Assembly: GCA_022376925.1 (NCBI GenBank) | Contig: JAIOJX010000004.1 | Location: forward strand, 120,243,123 to 120,307,122 | Reading direction: 5' to 3' | Source: Tragulus kanchil | Lineage: Eukaryota; Chordata; Mammalia; Artiodactyla; Tragulidae | Length of the DNA: 64,000 bases | Part shown: positions 25,409 through 35,359 of the stretch, in pieces | Layout of the letters: each line of letters opens with the position of its first letter | Position numbering within the stretch: the stretch's first letter is position 1 | The notes under the pieces: generated by a model | Seen by the model: the letters and a program-made list of their open reading frames with translations, nothing else | Databases searched by the model: none | Told to the model about the DNA's origin: nothing | Translations under genes and position numbers: made by a program

Positions 25409-25696
25409 ATGAAGTTGGAACATTCCCTGACACCGTACACAAAGATCAACTCAAAAGGGATTAAAGGCCTAAATGTAAGACCAGAAACCCTAAAACTCTT
25501 AGAGGAGAATATAGGCAAAACAGTCAGGAACATAAATCAAAGCAAGATCTTCCATGATCCACCTACTAGAATAGTGGAACTAAAAGCAAAAATTAACACG
25601 TGGGACCTAATGAAACTAAAAAGCTTTCATACAGCAAAAGAAACTACAAAAAAGGTAATCACAACCCACAGAATGGGAGAAAATCACAGCAAATGA
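25409..25696 (+). pseudogene. L1 ORF2 C-terminal fragment, upstream piece
   Basis: This 95-codon open stretch (MKLEHSLTPYTKINSK…) matches the segment of L1 ORF2 beyond the reverse transcriptase domain. It ends at a stop before the inserted SINE. ORF2 normally encodes endonuclease and reverse transcriptase of about 1,270 residues; neither domain is present here. No promoter or function expected. Confidence 0.8.
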
Positions 25697-25783
25697 AACA
25701 ACCGACAAAGAATTAATCTCCAAAATCTATAAGCAACTCAGACAACTCACCATTGGAAAAATGAACAACCCAATCAAAAAAAT

Positions 25784-26056
25784 GGGAAAAAGGGCTTCCC
25801 TGGTGGTCCAGTAGGTAAGGACACCGCCTTGCAGTGCAAGGGGCACTGGTAGGATCCCTGGCCTGGGAAGATCCCATATGCTGTTGAGCTACTGGACCAA
25901 TGTGTCTAACTACCCACCTGGAGCTCTGGAGCGCATGCACCCAGAGCCAGCGCTCTGCAATGAGAGAGGCCACTGAGATGGGAGGCCCACACAGGCCAAA
26001 GAACAAAGATAAATAAAAGATCAATAGAGGTGGCCCAAAAAAACAAAACAGGAAAA
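25784..26056 (+). mobile_element. CHR-type SINE, short form, inserted in L1
   Basis: The head 'gggcttccctggtggtccag' begins at 25792 and contains an intact A-box (tggtccagtag variant). The B-box is altered (ggtaggatccc). The body ends at 'gaggtggcccaaaaaaac', without a C-rich box. The L1 resumes with aggaaaagg, matching gggaaaa before the insert, which gives a target-site duplication of about 6-7 bases. It is younger than the L1 it interrupts. Confidence 0.88.
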
Positions 26057-26093
26057 GGACCTAAACAGACACCTCTCCAAAGACGACATACAG

Positions 26094-26345
26094 ATGGCCC
26101 CGAAACACATGAAACGATGCTCAACCTCACTTATTATTAGAGAAATGCAAATCAAAACTACAATGAGATATCACCTCACACCAGTCAGAATGGACATTGT
26201 CAGCAAATCGATAGACAATAAATGCTGGAGAGGGTGTGGAGAAAAGGGAACACTCTTGCATTGTTGGTGGGAATGTAAGTTGATACAGCCTGTATGGAAG
26301 ACAGTATGGAGATTCCTTAACAAACTAAAAATAGAAGCACCATAG
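26094..26345 (+). pseudogene. L1 ORF2 C-terminal fragment with cysteine-rich motif
   Basis: This 83-codon stretch contains the conserved L1 segment [17 protein letters not shown], then the cysteine-histidine motif [18 protein letters not shown], and ends near 'KLKIEAP'. The motif is the L1 ORF2p C-terminal cysteine-rich (zinc-knuckle-like) region. All of its cysteines are preserved, which suggests limited decay, but the ORF is cut off from its enzymatic domains. Confidence 0.88.
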
Positions 26346-26972
26346 GGCCCAGCAATCCCACTATTAGGCTTATACCCTGTTGAAATCAAAACTGAAAAAG
26401 GTAACAGTACCCCAATGTTCATTGCAGCTCTCTGTACGATAGTTAGAACATGGAAGCAACCTAGATGTCCATCAATGAATGAATGAATAAAAAAGCCCTG
26501 GTACATATGTACAATGGAATACTACACAGCTTGAAAGAGAAATACAGAAGAATCAGTCCTAATGAGCTGGCTGGATCTAGAATCTATCATAAAAAATGAA
26601 GTCAGTCAAAAAGAGAAGGACAAGTACAATATACTAACACATCTATATGGAATCTAGTAGGATAGTCATGATAACACTCAAAGTGAAGCGATGAAAAAAC
26701 AGACCTGGAGAATAGACATATGGACATTGTGGGGAATGAACAGTGGGTGGGAGGCGTAAAGCAAATAGCATGAAAAAATATGTGAAAAAAATAGCTATTG
26801 TCATTGCGCTGTGAGACAAGGGGATCCTGCAGGGATGCTGCGTAACAGCCTGGAGGGGTGGGATGGGGGTGATATACATATGACTAATCAGGGATCATAC
26901 ATATCTGTAAACAACAAAACTTTGCAAAAGTAAAAAGTAAAATAAAAATTAAAAAAAAATTCAAGTGGTTCC

Positions 26973-28036
26973 ATGAGGATCTTTGAAAATTTGGGGTTTA
27001 TAGATCGTTGCACACTGTATGGAAGAAACAAAATGAGACAGAAAGACAAATTAAGAATGAACACACAAAGAATCTCCAAATCCTGGAAATGAACATTGGG
27101 AGACATTAGGGAGATTTGATATTTCTAGCTTAATGGTGTGTAAAACAAAAACACTCTGAACTTTCAATGATACTGGATATCGTCCTTAATAAGTCCATGG
27201 GAAGGGATGCGATAGACCGGTGTGGAAGACATAGAACTGACAGAGATGGGAATAAATTGAAAATGAAGTTGTAAGGAAAATACAGATCAGAAGTGGGCAG
27301 GATGAAAGTTTCAGAAATAAGTCCTGTTGTAGACGTGTAATTTTTGAGGTATGCATGAGATCTCCAAAAGATAAATGTCTGCTGCTGGTTGGCAATTCAG
27401 AGAAGAGATTAGGGTGGGAAATAAATATTTGTGATCATCACAGAATTGTAGGAGAAACAGTAAGAATGATGGAAATTGATGTAAAGTTATACCAGAAACT
27501 ATGAATTTTGTGGATAGTCTGTGTTAGCGGTTAGAGTTTGAGGAGGAATTTCTGAAACATGTAAAAGATGACTAAGGAATAATGTTCCTAGGAACAGAGA
27601 GACTAAGACATCCACTTCTATGTCTTCAGTGCTTCTCACATTACTGAACATGAGTAGAGTAAACCCAACAAGGAAATGGGAAGAGCTAGAAAGGAATACT
27701 ATGGTCGTACAGTGTTTTCCCAGGGGTTTTGGGCTAGAGAAAGCAGAGCCTCTTGGACGCTTACCTAGAGTCGTTTTGAGATGGGACTAATACAATGAAA
27801 GAATTTGAAAAAGATATTGAGCTGTAGACAGAACAATAGCCTTGTCAAGCTCATTTTAGTGTAAGGAAAGATGGGACATTATCAGAGGTTCTAACCTTCT
27901 GTGCTGACTTCAGAATTTCTTGGAAATGTGTTAATAAAGAAGGGAAAGATAAATTTGAGTTAAGGTTTTAGCAGAAGACTGGTTGAATTTATAGTGCAGC
28001 CAGTCTGTTTACCAGTAATTAAAGAAATACAATGTA
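26973..28036. other. Anonymous intergenic DNA
   Basis: No gene or repeat family recognised. Short minus-strand open frames here lack domains. Confidence 0.5.
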
Positions 28037-28352
28037 GGGCTTCCCTGGTGGTCCAGTGGGTAGGGACACCGCCTTGCAGTGAAAGGGGCGCCAGTTTGAT
28101 CCCTGGCCTGGGAAGATTCCACGTACTGCAGAGCGGCTGGACCGATGTGTCCAATTACCGAGCCAGAGCTCTGGAGCGCATGCGCCCAGAGTGGGTGCTC
28201 TGTGACAGCAGAGGCCACTGCAATGGGAGGCCCACACAGGCCAAAGAACAAAGACGGATGAAAATAGATAAATGAAAGACCACTAGAAGTGGCCCGCCTG
28301 CTCCCTCCCTCCCCAACCCATCCCCCCCAAAAAAAATTAAAAAAAAAAAAGA
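28037..28352 (+). mobile_element. CHR-type SINE, long form
   Basis: Head with A-box TGGTCCAGTGG at 28049-28059, a B-box variant (gtttgatcc, one change), full family body, C-rich box (ctccctccctccccaaccc) and an A-rich tail. The flanking similarity aagaaat gives only a short, imperfect target-site duplication. Duplicate at 29151-29466. Confidence 0.88.
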
Positions 28353-29150
28353 AATGTGATTTATAATATGAACTGCTATAGTAAGGAGAAGAAAAAGAAT
28401 TCAAGAGTTGAGACAAATAAGTATATATTAATTTGATGGTTATAGAAATGTTTGTGATGTTTTCTGCTGTCTCTTTAAGAAAAAAAATGAGAATTTCAGA
28501 CTTCCTTAAGTGGTACAGGTGAACATTTTGCAAGATTTTAAAGGCTAGGAATTGTGAATGTGTTTATTCCAAACTGGAGTGTTTTTAATGTGGGTGTTTT
28601 GCCTTAGAGACAGTTTGAAGGAAGTTTATGAAAACAGGTATCAAAATGTAAGTTTCTTTTATTATTGAAAAGAAATCTCTTATCTATATTTTGTGCCTGA
28701 ACTTCAGCTCCATCCCTGAGCTTCCATTAAATGCAGAGAAATGAATAAGATGTTCATGTACACATTATTAAGAAAAGTTAAACATTTTGTCTGACCAAAG
28801 GATCAAATTTTAGGATCATGTTGGGCTTAGAAAAGCACATGGACTAGTCAGGGTACGTGTTTAAAAACAGATTGGGACCTAGAGTCGTTTTGAGATGGGA
28901 CTAATACAATGAAAGAATTTGAAAAAGATATTGAGCTGTAGACAGAACAATAGCCTTGTCAAGCTCATTTTAGTGTAAGGAAAGATGGGACATTATCAGA
29001 GGTTCTAACCTTCTGTGCTGACTTCAGAATTTCTTGGAAATGTGTTAATAAAGAAGGGAAAGATAAATTTGAGTTAAGGTTTTAGCAGAAGACTGGTTGA
29101 ATTTATAGTGCAGCCAGTCTGTTTACCAGTAATTAAAGAAATACAATGTA

Positions 29151-29466
29151 GGGCTTCCCTGGTGGTCCAGTGGGTAGGGACACCGCCTTGCAGTGAAAGG
29201 GGCGCCAGTTTGATCCCTGGCCTGGGAAGATTCCACGTACTGCAGAGCGGCTGGACCGATGTGTCCAATTACCGAGCCAGAGCTCTGGAGCGCATGCGCC
29301 CAGAGTGGGTGCTCTGTGACAGCAGAGGCCACTGCAATGGGAGGCCCACACAGGCCAAAGAACAAAGACGGATGAAAATAGATAAATGAAAGACCACTAG
29401 AAGTGGCCCGCCTGCTCCCTCCCTCCCCAACCCATCCCCCCCAAAAAAAATTAAAAAAAAAAAAGA
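29151..29466 (+). mobile_element. CHR-type SINE copy (by D9)
   Basis: Same insertion as 28037-28352, copied with its flanks. Confidence 0.9.
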
Positions 29467-30705
29467 AATGTGATTTATAATATGAACTGCTATAGTAAGG
29501 AGAAGAAAAAGAATTCAAGAGTTGAGACAAATAAGTATATATTAATTTGATGGTTATAGAAATGTTTGTGATGTTTTCTGCTGTCTCTTTAAGAAAAAAA
29601 TGAGAATTTCAGACTTCCTTAAGTGGTACAGGTGAACATTTTGCAAGATTTTAAAGGCTAGGAATTGTGAATGTGTTTATTCCAAACTGGAGTGTTTTTA
29701 ATGTGGGTGTTTTGCCTTAGAGACAGTTTGAAGGAAGTTTATGAAAACAGGTATCAAAATGTAAGTTTCTTTTATTATTGAAAAGAAATCTCTTATCTAT
29801 ATTTTGTGCCTGAACTTCAGCTCCATCCCTGAGCTTCCATTAAATGCAGAGAAATGAATAAGATGTTCATGTACACATTATTAAGAAAAGTTAAACATTT
29901 TGTCTGACCAAAGGATCAAATTTTAGGATCATGTTGGGCTTAGAAAAGTGCACATGGACTAGTCAGGGCAATTTATTAACTCCTTGTCCATTATTACTGG
30001 TTTTATGCTGGTTGCCTTACAGATTGTTCTGAATCCCCACAGGGTGGATTTGACTGTAGTGTGAAAGTCAAATAGCTTTTGTTTATTGTGTTGATCTGAT
30101 CTTATAATCTATAGGAAAGAAGCATTTTGGTAACTGCGCTGACACCCTTCCTCTCCATTAAGCCTGAATTTCATTAAGTTCAAAGACTATGAGTCAGAGA
30201 ATATAGCATTTGATTAAAATGAACTTTATATGTTAAATTTTATCAAATTTGTGGAAAACAGAACATTAAATTTGGAAGGGAACCTAGAGGTCTTCCAGTT
30301 GAGGTCTTCCAGTTCAACCTTCCTCCTAACTTGAAAACTCCCTTTACAAGTTTCTGACCTCTAATTTATCCACTCACTGCCTGGTAGTCACAATTTCATG
30401 AGGTTCCCTATTCCACATTTCAACTGACCTGTCTTTTAATGATAGTAAACAACAACTAGTCCTGCAGTGTTGCAGACTTCTTGCCCTATCTGAAGTCTGC
30501 CATGAGTTGCTATGAGCTTGAGTCAGAGGAAGTAGGAAAATCTGAAATTCTGGATAGGCCAGGAGTCTAGGGCAAAGACTGAGGCCAGGTCAGGCATCCT
30601 ATAATGAATATGGATGTTGGGGTTTGGTAAGAATCTGAGGTAGATGGGAAAAAGCAGACGTGTCAATGAACAAATAGGAGTCACAGAATATTTCACTCTT
30701 GCATT
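29467..30705. other. Anonymous intergenic DNA
   Basis: No gene recognised. The 30270-30430 segment (ggaagggaacctagaggtc… ttcaaccttcctcc) resembles an old mammalian interspersed repeat that I cannot name. It contains a local 14-base direct repeat, gaggtcttccagtt. Confidence 0.5.
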
Positions 30706-31902
30706 CTCTTTTTTTTTTTTAGCTTTTTATTTTGTATTAGAAGATAGCTGATTAACAATGTTGTGATAGTTGCAAGATTTTAAAGGCTAGGAATTGTGAA
30801 TGTGTTTATTCCAAACTGGAGTGTTTTAATGTGGGTGTTTTGCCTTAGAGACAGTTTGAAGGAAGTTTATGAAAACAGGTATCAAAATGTAAGTTTCTTT
30901 TATTATTGAAAAGAAATCTCTTATCTATATTTTGTGCCTGAACTTCAGCTCCATCCCTGAGCTTCCATTAAATGCAGAGAAATGAATAAGATGTTCATGT
31001 ACACATTATTAAGAAAAGTTAAACATTTTGTCTGACCAAAGGATCAAATTTTAGGATCATGTTGGGCTTAGAAAAGTGCACATGGACTAGTCAGGGCAAT
31101 TTATTAACTCCTTGTCCATTATTACTGGTTTTATGCTGGTTGCCTTACAGATTGTTCTGAATCCCACAGGGTGGATTTGACTGTAGTGTGAAAGTCAAAT
31201 AGCTTTTGTTTATTGTGTTGATCTGATCTTATAATCTATAGGAAAGAAGCATTTTGGTAACTGCGCTGACACCCTTCCTCTCCATTAAGCCTGAATTTCA
31301 TTAAGTTCAAAGACTATGAGTCAGAGAATATAGCATTTGATTAAAATGAACTTTATATGTTAAATTTTATCAAATTTGTGGAAAACAGAACATTAAATTT
31401 GGAAGGGAACCTAGAGGTCTTCCAGTTGAGGTCTTCCAGTTCAACCTTCCTCCTAACTTGAAAACTCCCTTTACAAGTTTCTGACCTCTAATTTATCCAC
31501 TCACTGCCTGGTAGTCACAATTTCATGAGGTTCCCTATTCCACATTTCAACTGACCTGTCTTTTAATGATAGTAAACAACAACTAGTCCTGCAGTGTTGC
31601 AGACTTCTTGCCCTATCTGAAGTCTGCCATGAGTTGCTATGAGCTTGAGTCAGAGGAAGTAGGAAAATCTGAAATTCTGGATAGGCCAGGAGTCTAGGGC
31701 AAAGACTGAGGCCAGGTCAGGCATCCTATAATGAATATGGATGTTGGGGTTTGGTAAGAATCTGAGGTAGATGGGAAAAAGCAGACGTGTCAATGAACAA
31801 ATAGGAGTCACAGAATATTTCACTCTTGCATTCTCTTTTTTTTTTTTAGCTTTTTATTTTGTATTAGAAGATAGCTGATTAACAATGTTGTGATAGTTGC
31901 AG
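29641..31902 (+). repeat. Tandem duplication D10 (offset 1129)
   Basis: Segment 29641-30774 is followed without a gap by 30770-31902; the junction shares the five bases ttgca. The first ~520 bases also match 28539-28852, so this stretch exists three times. The right copy has single-base losses near its start (gtgttttaatg versus gtgtttttaatg in both other copies) and at a C run (gaatcccacagg versus gaatccccacagg at 30031). Confidence 0.95.
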
Positions 31903-31944
31903 GTGAATAACAGTGGGACTCAGCCATAGCAAAGGGACTCAGCC

Positions 31945-32167
31945 CATATACTTGGACTTCCCTGGTGCCTCAGTGGTAAAGAATCAACCTGCAATGCAGG
32001 AGACATGGAAGATGCAGGTTTGATTCCTGGGTTAGGAAGATCGCCTGGAGTAGGAAATGGCAACCCACTCCAGTATTCTTGCCAGGGCGATCCCATGGAC
32101 AGAGGAGCCTGGTGGACTGTAGTCCACAGGGTCACAAACCCAGACACGACTGAGCACATACATATAC
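31945..32167 (+). mobile_element. Bov-tA SINE, 7-bp target-site duplication
   Basis: Head (ggacttccctggtgcctcag, gtttgattcctgggt) plus BovA body (ccactccagtattcttgcc, cccatggacagaggagcc, cacgactgagc). Direct repeat catatac at 31945-31951 and 32161-32167. It sits inside the antisense L1. Duplicate at 33028-33250. Confidence 0.88.
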
Positions 32168-32246
32168 ATGCATCCATTCTCCCCCGAACTCCCCTTCCAT
32201 CCATTTTGCCACATAGCACTGAGCAGAGTTCCCTGTACTATATGGG

Positions 32247-32425
32247 CTTCCCTGGTGACGCAGATAGTGAAAAATCTGCCTGCGATGGAGGAGACCTAGG
32301 TTTGATGCCTGGGTTGGGAAGATCCTCTTGATAAGGGAATGGCTACTCAGTCCAGTATTCTTGCCTGGGAAGCTCCATAGACAATGCAGAGTCAGATACG
32401 ACTGAGTGATTAACACTATCACTCT
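32247..32425 (+). mobile_element. Bov-tA SINE
   Basis: Same family and orientation as the one at 31.95 kb: head 'gggcttccctggtgacgcag', body ending 'cagatacgactgagtgatta'. It is also inserted in the antisense L1. Duplicate at 33330-33508. Confidence 0.85.
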
Positions 32426-32922
32426 CCCTGTGCTATGTAGGAGGACCTTGTTGGCTATCCATCTTAAATATAGTAATGTGTACGTGTTGATCCCAGACTC
32501 CCTAACTCTCTCTTACTCACCCTCCTTCTCCGCTGGCAACCATAAGTACATCTGTGAGTCTGTTTCTATTTTGTAAATCAGTTCGTTTGTGTCATTTCTT
32601 TTTAGATTCAGCATATAAGGGGTGTCATACATTATTTCTCCTTTCCCATTCTTAAAGTTGGGATAGATACAATGTACTCCCAGGTATATCTTTGAACCAT
32701 TCTTATTAGTGATGAGTTGCTATGAGCTTGAGTCAGAGGAAGTAGGAAAATCTGAAATTCTGGATAGGCCAGGAGTCTAGGGCAAAGACTGAGGCCAGGT
32801 CAGGCATCCTATAATGAATATGGATGTTGGGGTTTGGTAAGAATCTGAGGTAGATGGGAAAAAGCAGACGTGTCAATGAACAAATAGGAGTCACAGAATA
32901 TTTCACTCTTGCATTCTCTTTT

Positions 32923-33722
32923 TTTTTTTTAGCTTTTTATTTTGTATTAGAAGATAGCTGATTAACAATGTTGTGATAGTTGCAGGTGAATAACAGTGGG
33001 ACTCAGCCATAGCAAAGGGACTCAGCCCATATACTTGGACTTCCCTGGTGCCTCAGTGGTAAAGAATCAACCTGCAATGCAGGAGACATGGAAGATGCAG
33101 GTTTGATTCCTGGGTTAGGAAGATCGCCTGGAGTAGGAAATGGCAACCCACTCCAGTATTCTTGCCAGGGCGATCCCATGGACAGAGGAGCCTGGTGGAC
33201 TGTAGTCCACAGGGTCACAAACCCAGACACGACTGAGCACATACATATACATGCATCCATTCTCCCCCGAACTCCCCTTCCATCCATTTTGCCACATAGC
33301 ACTGAGCAGAGTTCCCTGTACTATATGGGCTTCCCTGGTGACGCAGATAGTGAAAAATCTGCCTGCGATGGAGGAGACCTAGGTTTGATGCCTGGGTTGG
33401 GAAGATCCTCTTGATAAGGGAATGGCTACTCAGTCCAGTATTCTTGCCTGGGAAGCTCCATAGACAATGCAGAGTCAGATACGACTGAGTGATTAACACT
33501 ATCACTCTCCCTGTGCTATGTAGGAGGACCTTGTTGGCTATCCATCTTAAATATAGTAATGTGTACGTGTTGATCCCAGACTCCCTAACTCTCTCTTACT
33601 CACCCTCCTTCTCCGCTGGCAACCATAAGTACATCTGTGAGTCTGTTTCTATTTTGTAAATCAGTTCGTTTGTGTCATTTCTTTTTAGATTCAGCATATA
33701 AGGGGTGTCATACATTATTTCT
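32923..33722 (-). mobile_element. Second copy of the antisense L1 plus two Bov-tA SINEs (by D11)
   Basis: The whole composite, including both SINEs at identical sites (33028-33250 and 33330-33508), is repeated. Two independent insertions at identical positions are implausible, so this is segment duplication. Confidence 0.92.
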
Positions 33723-33994
33723 CCTTTCCCATTCTTAAAGTTGGGATAGATACAATGTACTCCCAGGTATATCTTTGACTGTGATCAATTTTATCATTCT
33801 TATCTTATGTGATCTTTTAGCATTATATCCAATATGTGTGCTTCCATCTGCTGTGAAGAGGATCTGCATTTTCAGTGCTTTCTGCTTTTCATATACGTTA
33901 TGTCATGCAGAATGCATTTATCCTTGAAATGAACCCAAACCACCTCTCTTTAACATCTATTCATAGGTACTCACTCTGAAGATAGACCTGTAAA

Positions 33995-34340
33995 ACTCTG
34001 ATTAGTTTTTTTGGCGGGGGTGGGGTGGGTGGGGGAGGGGGTCGGGTTGAGGAGAGAGTGGGGTGGGCGGGCTACTTCTATTGGTCTTTCATTTATCTAT
34101 TTTCGTCCGTCTTTGTTCTTCAGCCAGTGTGGGCCTCCCATCGCAGCAGTCTCTGTTGTTGCAGAGCGCCGGCTCTGGGCGCATGCGCTCCAGAGCTCTG
34201 GCTTGGTAATTGGACACATCAGTCCAGCCGCTCCACGGCACGTGGGATCTTCCCAGGCCAGGGATCGAACCGGCGCCCCTTGCACTGCAAGGCGGTGTCC
34301 TTACCCACTGGACCACCAGGGAAGCCCTCTGATTAGTTTT
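33995..34340 (-). mobile_element. Youngest-looking CHR-type SINE, long form, 14-bp target-site duplication
   Basis: Direct repeat ctctgattagtttt at 33996-34009 and 34327-34340. On the minus strand the A-box (complement of ccactggacca, 34305-34315) and the B-box GGTTCGATCC (complement near 34263-34272) are both intact. The C-rich box appears on the plus strand as a long interrupted G tract (34014-34047). Because the promoter boxes and flanking repeat are preserved, this is the best candidate here for a recent insertion. No copy lies in a duplication. Confidence 0.92.
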
Positions 34341-35097
34341 AAAGAAAAAATTATCCATGACACTGCATTAATGCTCCAGGTGGACTATCACCATAGCTAT
34401 AAGGGCTACTGAAATGAGATTTTGCAGAAAGGAAGATTGATAGAGCTCATTTCTTAGTAAGACAAGGAAATCGGGGAAATATGGCCAAAGGGGATGCTGG
34501 CCAGATAGGTCTAACAGGATTCTGATTGAAGACAGGCTGAGGTGATGAGACATCAGCTGGGAGGTGGTGGAACTTGATCAGATACCTAGAGTGGGGAATT
34601 CTAGCTAACCTGATTTAGCAGGGTTTTTGCTGAAGTTGGACAATGAAAAAGTGAACATGGAACTCCAAAAGTCAGGGCCTACTTGAGAAAAAAGAACAGA
34701 GAAGCCCCACTAGGATTTGGTCAACTAGAAGAGTTTTTTCATTAGTCATCATTGCCTTCCTGAGATTTTCCTTCTGTCAGATAAATGAGTGGATGAGGAA
34801 AACACAGCATGCTTAGAGACTTTTTAGCTCAATTCCTTCATAAAGAAAAGACTTGATAAATAAAAACTGTTTTGGGCATGACATTTCCAATGCAAAAATA
34901 AATGCAGTGGTATCTTTGTCATAAAAATCTTCTCTGTTTATAAGAAGCATATTTCTAGGCTTTTATAATGTAGAATATTGTGGAAATGGTCGTTTTCTTG
35001 GTGGAAAGTTGCAAGATGTAACTACCATGCAAAGAACACTTCAATTGTCAGTTAAAATAAGATGCAGTGATGATTTGTTGACTACTGTATTTTTAAA
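34341..35097. other. Anonymous intergenic DNA
   Basis: No gene or repeat family recognised. Confidence 0.5.
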
Positions 35098-35358
35098 AAT
35101 ATTTACTTCATTGTTTATTTGTTTGACTGTGCCAAGTCTTAGTTGTGGCATGTGGGATCTTTGATCTTTGTTGTGACTTGCAGGATTTTTAATTGTGGCA
35201 GGAGAGATCTTTAGTTACAGCACATGGCATCTATGTTTCAGCAGGCAGCATATCAGTGGCTGACTCTTCACTCTCAATGTAGGAGTCCTGGGTTTGATTC
35301 CTGCCTGATCAGGGAACTAGATCCCACATATTGCACCTGAGAGTTTACATGCTGCAAG
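35098..35358. mobile_element. Composite of two diverged CHR-related SINE pieces in opposite orientation
   Basis: 35098-35240 (tttacttcattgtttatttg, cttagttgtggcatgtgggatc) reads as an antisense CHR body. 35245-35345 (gtggctgactcttcactctc, ggagtcctgggtttgattcc, gatcccacat) reads as a sense tRNA-Glu head. Both are diverged, so this may be an old inverted pair or a rearranged element. Confidence 0.6.
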
Positions 35359-35359
35359 T

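Larger units (their letters stand above)
25264..26972 (+). mobile_element. 5'-truncated L1 LINE with 19-bp target-site duplication and nested SINE
   Basis: The insert lies between two perfect copies of aaaaaattcaagtggttcc (25264-25282 and 26954-26972) and ends in an A-rich tail, the hallmark of target-primed L1 integration. It contains the C-terminal part of L1 ORF2, the remainder of the 3' end and no 5' region. A CHR-type SINE (25792-26050) splits it. The ORF is interrupted by stops, the SINE and 5' truncation, so the copy is dead. It is the least rearranged LINE in the window. Confidence 0.92.
27763..29968 (+). repeat. Tandem duplication D9 (offset 1114)
   Basis: Segment 27763-28852 recurs at 28877-29968 with 24 unmatched bases between. 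Near its end the left copy reads 'aaaagcacatgg', while the right copy and the third copy at 31070 read 'aaaagtgcacatgg'. The left copy's end is therefore the deviant one. Confidence 0.95.
31840..32640 (-). mobile_element. Antisense L1 3'-end fragment interrupted by two Bov-tA SINEs
   Basis: The plus strand begins with a T run and 'agctttttattttgtattag', the reverse of an L1 A-rich end. It continues through 'caatgttgtgatagttgcagg' and 'ctgtgctatgtaggaggacc' to 'gagtctgtttctattttgta', the order of a ruminant L1 3' region on the minus strand. Two SINEs split it. Duplicate at 32923-33722; a short left edge is also repeated at 30708-30774. Confidence 0.8.
31628..33779 (+). repeat. Tandem duplication D11 (offset 1083)
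   Basis: Segment 31628-32696 recurs at 32711-33779. Its first 270 bases overlap the right copy of D10, so bases near 30500-30774 exist three times (30501, 31628, 32711). The copies appear nearly identical throughout. Confidence 0.95.

Noticed and set aside
25409..26345. Active L1 element
   Set aside because: The insert has no endonuclease or reverse transcriptase domain, contains stops and is split by a SINE.
28049..28110. Functional tRNA-Glu gene
   Set aside because: Head and Pol III boxes are tRNA-like, but the sequence is the 5' part of a SINE, with no foldable mature tRNA and the SINE body following.
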